A stretch of 64,000 bases of DNA from Staphylotrichum longicolle (taxonomy: Eukaryota; Ascomycota; Sordariomycetes; Sordariales; Chaetomiaceae). Below, in pieces: positions 45,658 to 55,894 of the stretch. The notes under the pieces are model-generated. The model saw only the letters and a list, made by a program, of their open reading frames with translations, did no database searches and was not told the origin of the DNA. Made by a program: the position numbers and the translations under genes. How positions within the stretch are numbered: position 1 is the stretch's first letter; each line of letters begins with the position of its first letter. Location: contig JAHCVI010000001.1 in the NCBI GenBank assembly GCA_019096155.1, positions 5,704,001 to 5,768,000 of the forward strand, given 5' to 3'.

Positions 45658-47669
45658 GGCGGGCAGATGGGACTAGTGTTGGTGCGGTGGTGCGCAAGGA
45701 CGCGGGCGCCCAAGGATGGGGGGGGGGGGCTTTGCCAGAACGAGGTTCCAGATTCGAGGTTCGAGGTCGAGATTCAAGATTCGAGATTCGACGGTCCGAA
45801 TGCCACGAGATCGCAACAGCTCGTATATCGTATCGCAGGGCTCCTCGTTATTCCTGTTTCTCCCGGGATGCTGCGCTCCAACACAAAGAGTCAGTCGTCA
45901 ATCGTCATCGGCAGCCCCTTGTGTGGGAGACGTGGTTCTGGGCCAGCAAAAATGTCATGGGCGAAATTGGCATTGGCGTTTGGTTTGGGCTGACAAGGGG
46001 AGGGGCGGTGCGTAATTAACGTGGCCCAGCCATCACATCACGCCAAGAAATTCGCTGATGAAATACAAGTAACGTTAACGAACCTGCTTGCCTGAAGGAC
46101 GGACAGATCGACAGGACGACTGACTGCAGAGAGTTGTTTTTGTAGATTGGTCGGAGAAATTGCCAACAAAACACGCAACACGAGCCCTCAAGATACCGTT
46201 ACCCCATAACTAGGTATTTGGTATTTGGTATTTTGCAATGGACATACAAGTGTACGGCAGACCCCAATCTGACGAAGCTGACGGTGATGTGTCCATTTCG
46301 GGGAATGGCTGGGAAGCAATTTCGGACGCTTCGGACCATAAAACTGTCGACAGCACTGCCTGTGCTCTAACCCGCTGCGGCGCCGGCCTCGAGCTGCTAC
46401 CAACTGGCTGCGGCGTTTGCTTCACATGGGAAAACCCGGAGTCTCGTGATGAAAAAGAAAAGGAGTCCAGCAGTTGTCCGACGCCGGGGCTTCACCCTTT
46501 GCATCGGCCGAGTCCCCGTCCGGATCCGAGTCCATTCCAGCCTTCCAAGTCGCCGATCCCGTTGGTCCCTCGAAACGGTTTCGCGCACCAACTGTCGCAA
46601 ACGGTTTGGCGTGCATTTGCATGACAATATCTGCAGGCGCGCAGCACGCTGCAGCCAGCGACGGGACACAGCTCTCCCATCGCACGGGTACAGATTGTTT
46701 TCGCAGGCGTCGAGCTCAGAGATCAGATGCAGAGAGGTTTAGTGACTTTCAGATCAGAATCTTGAGAAGAAAACGCTCAAAGAAGGATGGGCCAATCAGG
46801 CGGGCGAAGGTCGAAACCCAAAAACTTGGCAGGTGTTGCTCACATCTTCCCCAGCAGCGCAGCCCGATGACGACTGCCAGGCGGTGCTCCCCTTGCAGCA
46901 CTCTCGACAGTCTCACTCGTCCGGAATTCCAGCAGCTTTGTGGAAGTCGGTCGATGCACTCGTTGCTGACCATGAGCTAATTTCCAGGCACTAATCGAAC
47001 CCATCATTCGTCAAGGGAGAGGGAGGCCTGCGGGCTGACTGCGAGGTGTTTTCTCGCATCACTGAGCCCGCCCTTAGTCGCCCGTGAGATCAGAGGACTG
47101 ACGTACTCTTGTACGTGTTGAAGGCGTCTCTGCACCTCCACGTGGGCGGAGAGCAAAGAGGGAGCCCAAACGCACGCAACGCACGCAAACGCGGAAACCC
47201 TGAGCGGCCCACTGGTCCCGTAAATCCCGTCTCTTTTGCTCGACCTGCACCCTATGAGATCAGGGTTGGCGTCTGAATCCGGTAAGTCCAGTGGCTTCAG
47301 TGCCCGGCCGCGGTGTGAAGATCCACCGAATGACAGGCATTGACAGGCATTCATCAGCCTTATTCGCGCTGCTGGGTGGCTTTGGGTGGTCAGTGGCTCC
47401 ACCTGCGCCAAGGAGCTGTCCAACGGGACGTCGATGCGATCAATACGGTGCAAGAACCCCTTGCTCACCGTTGCAGTGGTGCCGTCGATGCCGTCGATGC
47501 AGTCTGCCCCATTGAGGGGATTCCAGGTCCCGATCGCCAAGATAAATATCTGTATCTAGCCCCGACTGGTTTGGTTTGCGATGATGAGCGTACTACACGT
47601 GAAAGACACCTTCACTCTTCCTCCTCCCCCTTCCCCTCCCCCTCACCCTCCCCATCTCCTCTTGTCGCC
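45658..47669. other. 2.0 kb divergent region
   Basis: Shared upstream region of EFR3 (minus) and the FAD oxidase (plus). It contains an 11-G run near 45719-45729 and a triplicated GTATTTG-like unit at about 46213-46235. A strongly C/T-rich segment at about 47610-47669 directly before the oxidase ATG fits a fungal core promoter or leader; GATAAATATC at about 47541-47550 is a weak TATA candidate. No gene is supported. Confidence 0.45.
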
Positions 47670-49917
47670 ATGTCGCCCTTGCGCACTCACCTATTTTCCG
47701 CCCTCCATCTCGCCTCGGCAGCCCTCTCGGCGGCATCAGCGCTGAGCCCGTCCTGCAAGGCCGTCCCCGGCACTCGCGCCTGGCCTTCGTCCCAGGACTG
47801 GGCCCGCTTCAATGAGTCGCTTGCCGGAAGACTGCTGCAACCGCCTCCTCCGGGAGCTGTCTGCCATCCCGGACAGGCCTCCTACAACCCCGCAGAATGT
47901 CCCGCCGTCCAAGCAGCCTGGTCCACCTACGAGTTCCACCAGGCCAACCCCGTCTCCATGGACTGGAACCAGTGGACCAACGACTCCTGCCTTCCCCAAC
48001 AGAGTGCTCCATGCAGCGGTCAAGGATATCCTGTCTTCGTTGTGAATGCCACCGAGGCCCGCCATGTGCAGTTGGGCGTCCAGTTTGGTGAGAACCACGG
48101 CCCGTTGCTGTCACGTTGTCACGTTGTCAGGGGTGGCGCTAACACTCACCTCCTTGGGCATAGCGAGGAAGAACAACATCAGGTTGGTTGTCAAAAGCAG
48201 TGGCCATGACTACATTGGGCGCTCAAATGCTCCCAACTCGCTCTCCATCTGGACGCACCACTTGAGGGATGTCAAGACCCACGACTCCTTCCATCCCAGC
48301 CGCTGCAAGGCCACCATTGAGGGCACCGCAGTCACCGTGGGCGCTGGGATGCAGATGTGGGACCTGTACAACAAGCTCGACACCCTGGGCCAGACCCTCG
48401 TAGGAGGCGGTGGGAAGACCGTCTCCGTGGGTGGCTACGCTACAGGTGCTGGCCACAGCCTGCTGTCGGCCCGCTATGGCCTCGCCGCAGACAATGTCCT
48501 CGAGATGGAAGTAGTCACCCCCAAGGGCGAGCTCGTCATTGCCAACGAGTGCCAGAATAAAGATCTGTTTTGGGCTATGCGCGGCGTAGGTTTCTTGAGC
48601 CTTCCCCCCCTTACCCCCTCAGTGACAGACGCTTACCCCTTACTCCTAACCAGGGCGGCGGCTCGACCTTCGCCGTCATGACCTCGGTCACTTTCAAGAC
48701 CTACCCCAGCCCCAAGATTGAGCAGCTCACCCTCGTCATTGCCACGAACGATGTCTCCAACCCCCGCCCCATCTTCGACATGGTTGCCTACGTGCTCAGC
48801 CAGTTCCCCTCTCTGGGCGACCAAGGCCTTTCTGGTTATTCTTACTTCTTCCCCTCCATCCGCAATCCGTTCGATGGCGGCGCCACCACAGTAGGGGGCA
48901 TGTTCATGGCCGCCGTCCTGCAGGACTCCTCCCCGGAAGCGATGCACAAGCTCTGGGACCCGGTGCTGGCGCACATCAACGTCACCTGGCCGGGCCTCTT
49001 CCAAGTCATCTACCAACCCAAGAGCTTCCCGTCGTTCCTCGGCTGGTACGAAGAGAACTACGACACCAGCGCGGCCGGGCAGAACAGCTACCTCGGGTCG
49101 CGACTGCTCGACAAGACAGCCCTGACGGCGAACCTGACCAAGTCCTCCGCGGCGCTCGAGCGGTTCGCCAACGGCACGCTGTCGACCGCCTACCTCGTCT
49201 CCGGCAAGGGCGTGCACAACGCGCAGCCGAGAGGGTGCGGCAACGCCGTGCTGCCGGCGTGGAGGAAGGCATACGTCCACGCGAGTGCGTCCACCCCCTT
49301 TTCCTCCTCTCTCTCTCCATGCTACTCTATGCTATCGCAAGCCCCAACCAATCAACACAGCTGACACTCGACGCGTGCGCATCACAGCCTTTGGCATCGA
49401 CGTACCCCCCCTCGACCCCGCCGCGGCCGCAACAGCGCGCAGGCAAGTCAAAGGCCGCGTCGCAGCCCTGCGCGAGCTGGCGCCCGACATGGGCGCCTAC
49501 ATGAACGAGGTACCCCGCCCTTTTCTTTCCCTTCTCCTTCCCCTTCCCCTTCCCCTTCCCTCTTCCCTTCCTCCTTCCCTTCCCAACCCCCTGCTGCCAT
49601 CCAACTTGTTAGCTACACAGCGGCCCATACTCATCACTCACCAACCCCAACCCATCGCAGGCCGACTTTGAAGAACCAAACTGGCAAAAGGAGTTCTGGG
49701 GCTCCAACTACAGGCGCCTGTATGTATCCATCCCCCCTCCCCCCCCCCCCCCCCAAAAAACTTTCTTCTCCTCTGCCACCACGTGCTAAATCTCCAAACC
49801 CCAACAACCAGCCTCCAAATCAAACGCGCTGTCGACCCAGACGACGTGCTCTGGTGCACCCCCTGCGTGGGAAATGAGCGCTGGGAGCAGGTGGGCGATC
49901 GGTTGTGTCGCGTTTGA
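47670..49917 (+). CDS. secreted VAO/BBE-type FAD-linked oxidase
   Basis: Flavoprotein of 585 aa. Six exons: 47670-48087, 48164-48585, 48654-49284, 49388-49509, 49661-49719 and 49812-49917; all phases close. A signal peptide (about residues 1-25, HLASAALSAASAL) and several N-x-T/S sequons point to secretion. The PCMH FAD-binding domain (about 115-300) has VKSSGHDYIGRS with H154 placed as the histidyl-FAD site, then VGAGMQMWDLY and GGGGKTVSVGGYATGAGHS. The Cys used for a second flavin link in bicovalent berberine-bridge enzymes is absent from the GYATGAG stretch. The C-terminal BBE-like end reads NYRRLLQIKRAVDPDDVLWCTPCVG. It resembles fungal isoamyl-alcohol-oxidase-like proteins, but substrate cannot be assigned. 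Introns 4 and 5 carry simple pyrimidine repeats. Confidence 0.88.
49530..49585. repeat. CCCTT-type pyrimidine repeat in intron 4 of the oxidase
   Basis: Imperfect CCTTCC/CCCTT units with no purines for more than 50 nt, inside the 151-nt intron 49510-49660. This explains why that intron is long. Confidence 0.8.
49739..49754. repeat. C16 homopolymer in intron 5 of the oxidase
   Basis: A run of 16 C followed at once by six A, inside intron 49720-49811. Length is likely to be misread or variable. Confidence 0.85.
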
Positions 49918-50514
49918 GAAGTGTACAAGGGGTGGAGAGTCGGGGATCTTGGTAATATGGTTCAGTTTGGCGTTGAGTTTAGACCCTTCTTTGGCGTTGC
50001 GGGAGTAAACAAACCGGCTACGTGAGGGCGATCGTGCAGTAATAGCAGTGGATAAACGAGAATAGGCACACACGTTTAGGCATCAAGGACAAAAAATATC
50101 GTCCGTCATCAGATACTAACGATAACATCCTGATTCCCGCCCGAATAATTGGACGCAACAACCCAGCCACTAGTTCTATCTCACTCGCACCGATGATTCT
50201 CTCTCCTCTATCTATGAACTGCAACTCCTCGTTCGTAAGATCCCACATGCTGTTCACACTGCTCAAGCCCCTCAACGCATTACACACCTCAACAGACTCT
50301 CTTAGCACACATCCCCTCCCAACCCCCACCCAATCTCATTCCTCTCTCCTCCACTTTCTCCCAAACATCCCCTCGCAACACCCACCCAATCTCGTCCCTC
50401 GTTCCCCCCCCTCGGGTTCCTGCCTCCTGTTCACCGCCTTTTCTCTCATTCTCTCCTTTTGCCCTCTTCCCCATCTCTCCTCACCCCAGACTCTCTCAAA
50501 TAAAAGCAATGCTC
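49918..50514. other. convergent intergenic region, 597 bp
   Basis: Between the FAD-oxidase stop and the end of the minus-strand Ser/Pro-rich gene. AT-richer centre (50030-50200), then C/T-rich. No gene. Confidence 0.5.
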
Positions 50515-53500
50515 TCATTCCCAACCTCTCCCCCTTCTCCAACCGCTTCCCACCTCCCTTCTCAGCCCCCCAGTTCCCACTCGCCAAAACCTCCCCAATC
50601 CCCACCTCATACCCTCCCCTCCCCCTCCTCCTCTCACAAATCCACCTGGACCTCCACCTCCAAACTGCCTCATCACCGCCTCCGTCAGCCCCGGACTCGA
50701 CACCACCGACATCGTTCCAGCAGCAGCCGGGCTCACCATCCCAACGGGCACCGCGCCCCTCGATATCCTCAGCGGCGCAGGCCTCAACTTGCTCCTAGGC
50801 GGTATCGGAGGCGGAGTCTGCCCCAGACAAGTACCTCCCGGGCTCTCATTCTCTTTTTCCTTCTCCTTGTCCTTGTCCGCTGGCAACAGCAGCGAGGTCG
50901 GAGGAGCGGGCGTGATGCGTTTAAGAGAGCGGCGGAGCGGGGAGGGGGAGGGGATGTTCGGCTTGAGTTGGCCAAGAGGGTGAGGAGGAGGCGGTGGAGC
51001 GGTTGTTGGGGGAGGCGGGGCAAGTCTTTTCTGTCTTGTTATCGTTGTGGTCGGTCGGGTCTGGTGGGGAGGTGGGTTAAAAACGTCGTCTGGAGAGGAC
51101 GATAGTGAGGCAGAGGAGGAGCGGTCGCTGTGGGTTTGGGCTCGTTCACGGACGTGGCCACGGAGAGAGGAAAAGTGGCTCTGGACCATGGTTGGCGGGG
51201 TGAAGTCTGGCTCTGTCTCCGATGGTTTCGAGGGGGATGGGGACGGCTCGAATTTGCAAATGTTCGCTGAGAGCCACGTCTTCCAGTCAACTGAGCTGGC
51301 GGCCGACGCTTCGCGGTGGTACATGGCTGGGGTGTCCAAGGCCATTGTTCGGTTTCTTGATCCTACGGGCGCGTGCTCCTCGTCGTCCGAAGAATAGACG
51401 CTCTCGGAGTACTCAAGGCCCTTGGCCGAGTCAAAGTCGGTCTCGGTCAGCTGGGCGGTATGGTGGATCTGGGTGCCGGTTTCTGAGCATTGCTGAGTGG
51501 TGGAGCTCTGCTGGGCCCAGGCATCTTGCTCTTCCTGCATGGACCTTCTAAGGGCACGGCGGAAAGGGCTTTCTGTCCTAAAAAGATGCGGAACGGGGCC
51601 GTCAGTGGCTCTGGGCAGCCAGTCAACCTCCCTGTGAGAATCTGCAGCGTTAGTCGTAACAGACCCGGGTCTCCCCTGGTGGAGGACGTCGCTGAGTATG
51701 CTTTGATACACATGGCGGGACTTTGGCGTTGTTGCAGAACACTTGGCTAACTGATCGTCCCATGAGTTGCGAGGGTGGCTCGTCCGTCTTGAGGCCCGGG
51801 TAGGAGTCGTTATAATATCGGATTCTCGAGAGTGTCTCCGCTCGGGGAGGACTCGTTTAATCGTCTCTGGTGTCCTGGTTTGGGAGCGGTCTTCGTCTTC
51901 GCCCGCAAGTAGAGCATGAGCAGATTCGACAGTGTCAGACTCCTTTTCTCCTCCTTGCGCGGCGTCCGAGTCTACCGCCTGCATGCGTTTTACAAGAGCT
52001 GAATAGATCCGTTGGCTGTCCACAACCGGGCGAACCGGGACGGGATTCTCAATGGTGCTCCGAGGGGGTAGAAACACTCCTGAACCGAGACCCCGCCGCC
52101 GGATGGAGGGTGACGGGGCGTGCGCGCCGTTCTCTCCAATAACGGACAGACGCTGCTTTTCCCACTCCCTCCACTGCTGCTGCTCCTGGCTTGTAAGTGT
52201 GCTCGGCCCCGAATGCGCCCAGCTTGTCAGTGACGATCCATCGGAAACATGGCGATCTTGGTCGCCTCTCAAACTCTCCAAACTGGCTTTCCTGGAATGC
52301 AGTTCGGGCGAAACCAGTCGAAGAGTTGCCCTCCTAGCCAGTGGGCTGTGAATTAATGCATCATCTTTGATACTGGGTACTTCGCAACCAGAAGTTGAAG
52401 GGGAGAGCTCGGTGACATGGGTTCTCTGTGCTTCTATGTGCTGACAAGGTATCGTTGGTGTCTCCTCCTCTGGTTTTGTGACAACAAAGAAGTTCTTCAA
52501 CTTGCCCCTCAGCGACTTGGAGGCTTGCCTCGCCTTGAACCGAAGCGTTCTCGGCTCCTCCGCGTATTCCCGGGAATCGGCGTTCGATCCATCTGCCGAA
52601 CCGCTGCCACGAAGAGATTTCCGCATTCTTAGATCCGATCTGTGTCCTAAAGAGCCAAAGAATGCAGATGCTTTGTGTCTGGGTCGTGGTGTGCGCTTCT
52701 CGGTGTCGGAAGACCCGTCTTCTGGAAGGTCGGGCAAGCCCGAGTGTCGCAAGCCGCCATCCCGACTTGCAAGGGACCTAGATTGACATTTCCGGCTTCT
52801 GAGAAAACTCATGGACTTTGGGGCCCTCAGTGTCGGAGATTTGGGCGCGAAGCCGTGGTCGTGGGGGTCGGAACGGAATAATTTCCGCGACGTTGATGCG
52901 GCCAGAGGTCTTGACCTTATTGAGCTACTGGCCAGAGATTGTCGGGAACTTTCATGGCTCTTTCGGGTGCTTTCGGATTTCGTAAACATGGATTTTGATC
53001 TGTGGAGGCGGCGATATGAGGATGGCGCGGATGCTACGTCGTCCTCAGGGGTGTAGTACTCGTCTTCGGCGCTGAGGGCGTGGAGATAGCTAGTAGCGAC
53101 CTTCTGCAATGGGACCGGGGGTGGCGCTCGCCGTGGAGGGCTAGGATGCTGAAGAGCGGAATCTCCTTCGGACTGGGGGTTGCCACCTATTGTGTTTGTT
53201 GTGTCAAAATCCATGTCCCTGGCGTTGTCACCAGCCTGCGCTCCTCGGCCCATCTCGTGTGCAGAGCGTGAGCCCATAAAACGAACACTCTGCCGCGGGC
53301 GGAAATCTTGGCCAATGTCTCCCGTGTCAGGATCCGGTCTGGAAGCACTCGAATGAGGCAGCCTGCGTCCAGGAGATGACTCTGTGGCCAAGGGAAAGAG
53401 CGAGGCTTCGGCCATCGTCCGGTGTTGGGCTCTCGTGTAGGCTTCCTAGGCCGCGATATGGGCATCACGGTGTGCGATGACGGGATCGTGATGTTCGAGG

Positions 53501-53577
53501 ACAACACCATGGGCTGATGAAGCAGACTTGCTGTGTCTGAGGTCCGATTTGGACTTGAGGCTGCGTCGACGCAGCAT
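50515..53577 (-). CDS. long disordered Ser/Pro/Arg-rich protein, in-frame TAG near the N-terminus
   Basis: Not assigned to a named family. From ATG 53415 one exon gives 966 aa, basic, Ser/Pro-rich and mostly disordered. It has short ordered-looking islands: SAEDEYYTPEDDV, KSLRGKLKNFFVV, VDSQRIYSALVKRMQ, SVDWKTWLSANICKFEPS and, near the end, SSPGLTEAVMRQF. The frame is also open upstream to an ATG at 53577 (MLRRRSLKSKSDLRHSKSAS...), interrupted only by one TAG at 53448-53446. The sequence on both sides of that stop (RDAHIAA before, EAYTRAQHRTMAEASLF after) reads as one continuous segment, and similar starts are common in fungal proteins of this type, so the true N-terminus is probably 53577. 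Either the stop is a nonsense change or error, or translation begins at 53415. A role in signalling or polarity is only a guess from composition. Confidence 0.7.
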
Positions 53578-54219
53578 CGGAGCGGTCGAACAAGGCCGTG
53601 TTGGCGTAACGATGCAGTTGCACCGAGACACAAGTCTGGTAACAGTCAGGTAAGGGGAACTAATCGACAGTAAGACCGTGTTAGCTAACCGTATGCCGAG
53701 AGAAATGAGATGACAGGTTGGAGTGGCACAGAGCTCGCGATTGGGACTGGAGACTGCGACCCTAGTCTCAAAGGGAAGGAGAGGATTTGGAGGGCGGTGG
53801 ACTTGAGGGAGACTTGACAAATGGCAGGAGCGGCCGCACTGGGTCTCGTCGCCACGAGTTAGAGCTGGAAGGCATGGAAGGAGCAGATGTGTGAAGATTC
53901 GGTGAACTCAATGAGGTCCGAAAGCTTGAGTAACAACCTGGAAGAGATAAAAGTGGACAAGTTGTATAATGTTCAAGTGTACCAATGAAAGTTCTGATTC
54001 ATAGACTGAGTAAACGCGACTACCATCAAAATGCAGACCAACCCAACAATCGAAATGTGCGTCCGAGTCCCCACGTTGCCTGTACAATACAAGAAACTCC
54101 TTCGGTTGCATAATGTGTTCCCCAAACCCAATATCCCAAAAAGCCAAGCAGCAAAAAGCAATACCCATCTCAACTACGGACCCGAGGTCGCACGCTCACA
54201 ACGCTGATACTAAGATGAC
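53578..54219. other. intergenic region, 642 bp
   Basis: 5' side of the Ser/Pro-rich gene and 3' side of the vacuolar protease, both on minus. No gene or clear element is seen. Confidence 0.5.
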
Positions 54220-55894
54220 TTAAGCAGCGATGTCCTCGAGGAACTCCTTGAGCTCCTCGTCGACGAGGTGGTGAATCTTCTTGGAGAGCTCCTCAGCCTT
54301 GCCAGTGAGCGACGAGACACCGTGGGAGACCTTGCCAGAGACGACCTCAAAGTCGTGCTCGATGAGCTTCTCGAGGCGAGAGATGGAGGCATCAACATCG
54401 ATCTTGTCAGTCTTGGTCTTGCGGTCCACCTTGTAGCCGCCAGCCTTGACAATCTCGGTGTAGTTGTTGCAGCCGCCGCCGTTCCAGGCGAGCAGGTTGG
54501 GGGTGCCCTTGGGCATGTCGGTGAGGGCGTCCTCGGTGGCGATCTTGAGGAGGTTGCTCTTCATCTTCTCGGGGGTGATGGCCGCAAGCGAGTACTCAGA
54601 GTCGGCGGCGGGCTGGAGGGACAGGTAGTAGGCCAGCAGACCGCAGATGTGGGGCGAGGCCATCGAGGTGCCCGAGATGGTGTTGGTGGCATACTTGCTG
54701 CCGATCCAGGTGGACAGAATGCTCAGACCGGGGGCGAAGATGTCGGTGCACTTGCCGTAGTTGGAGAAGTAGGCGCGGCTGTCGTCAATGGCGGACGCAC
54801 CAACGGTGACGGCCTTCTCGGCAGCAGCGGGAGAGTAGTTGCAGGCGTCGGCGTTGTCGTTGCCGGCAGCGACCGCGAAGTGGATGCCGACAGAGACGGC
54901 GGCGTTCACCGTGTCATCGAGGGCCTTGGTCTTGCCGCCACCCAGAGACATGTTGGCGACGGAGCCCTTGAAGCCCTTGCGCTTGCCATCCTTGGCCTTC
55001 TTGACGTTCTCGATGTGGGACTTGGCAGCCCACTCGACGCCAGCAACGACGTCGGCCATGGTGCCGGAGCCGTTAGAGCGGAGCACCTTGACGGCATAGA
55101 CCTTGGCCTTCTTGGCAACACCGTACTTCTTGCCAGCAATGGTGCCGGAGCAGTGGGTACCATGGCCGTTGCCGTCAATATCGGCGTCGCCGGAGGGGAT
55201 GGTCTTGCCCCACTCAGCGCGGCCCTCGAAGTCAACGTGCTCAACGTTGGTGCCCGTGTCGATGACATAGGCGTCAACACCCTCGCCACCCTCAGCGGCA
55301 TAGAGGTACTTGTTGAATGTCGAGAAGCCCAGGGTATCACGGTGCGAGATACGGGCCAGGCCCCAAGGAGCCGCCTTCTCAAGCTCGCTGTCACACGTGC
55401 TTGACTCGGTGACACGCATCGTGTGGACAATGCTGTCGCGCTCAATGTACTCGACCTGTGAGAGAGCGGGTTAGCGGCTGATCTATCCTTTGATGCTGAC
55501 ATACGTAATGCGGCAAACTTACATCGGGATGCCTCCGGACTTGCTCGATGATCTCCTCGTCAAAGTGACCCGAGTAGCCGACGAAATCGCGGCCAATCTT
55601 GTACGTGTGCTTCAGCCCGCGGAAGACGTCGTCAACCAGCGGCAGCTGACCGCGCTTCTTCAGGTCGGCACGCTCCGTCTCGCGGGACGTGTGGATCTCC
55701 TGGATCCAGGTCTGATGGGCCGAAGCCGAGTCATCGCTGACGTGCTTCTTGAACTTGATGATGTACGAGTTGGGGATGTGCTCGGCGTTGGCCGACGAAA
55801 GAATGGGCGCGGCGTCGCCGTGGACCGTCTCAAAGCTGACCCTGGGGGCCGCTGCAGCGCAGGCCGCAAACGAGAGAGCGATGGCACCCCTCAT
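54220..55894 (-). CDS. vacuolar subtilisin-like serine protease (cerevisin / proteinase B type)
   Basis: S8 protease of 535 aa in two exons, 55894-55523 and 55455-54220, joined across a 67-nt intron (GTAAGT...CACAG, phase 0). MRGAIALSFAACAAAAP is a signal peptide. An I9-type propeptide (about 42-135) with SYIIKFKKHV and IEQVRRHPDVEYIE precedes the mature enzyme, which starts near PWGLARISHRD. Catalytic residues are D190 (VIDTGTNVEH), H222 (NGHGTHCSG) and S388 (GTSMASPH), with the oxyanion Asn at 323 (AAGNDN). A C-terminal helical tail of about 100 residues with SRLEKLIEHDFEVVSG and EELSKKIHHLVDEELKEF matches vacuolar proteinase B homologues of filamentous fungi. Expected role is vacuolar and autophagic proteolysis. 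All active-site residues are present and no lesion is visible. Confidence 0.95.

Noticed and set aside
53187..53633. Minus-strand frame overlapping the 5' end of the Ser/Pro-rich gene
   Set aside because: A different frame across the start region with no coding character; the in-phase extension to ATG 53577 explains the region better.
54268..55404. Open plus-strand frame opposite the vacuolar protease
   Set aside because: Antisense shadow of a gene with a complete catalytic triad; product composition is Val/Gly/Asp-rich and featureless.
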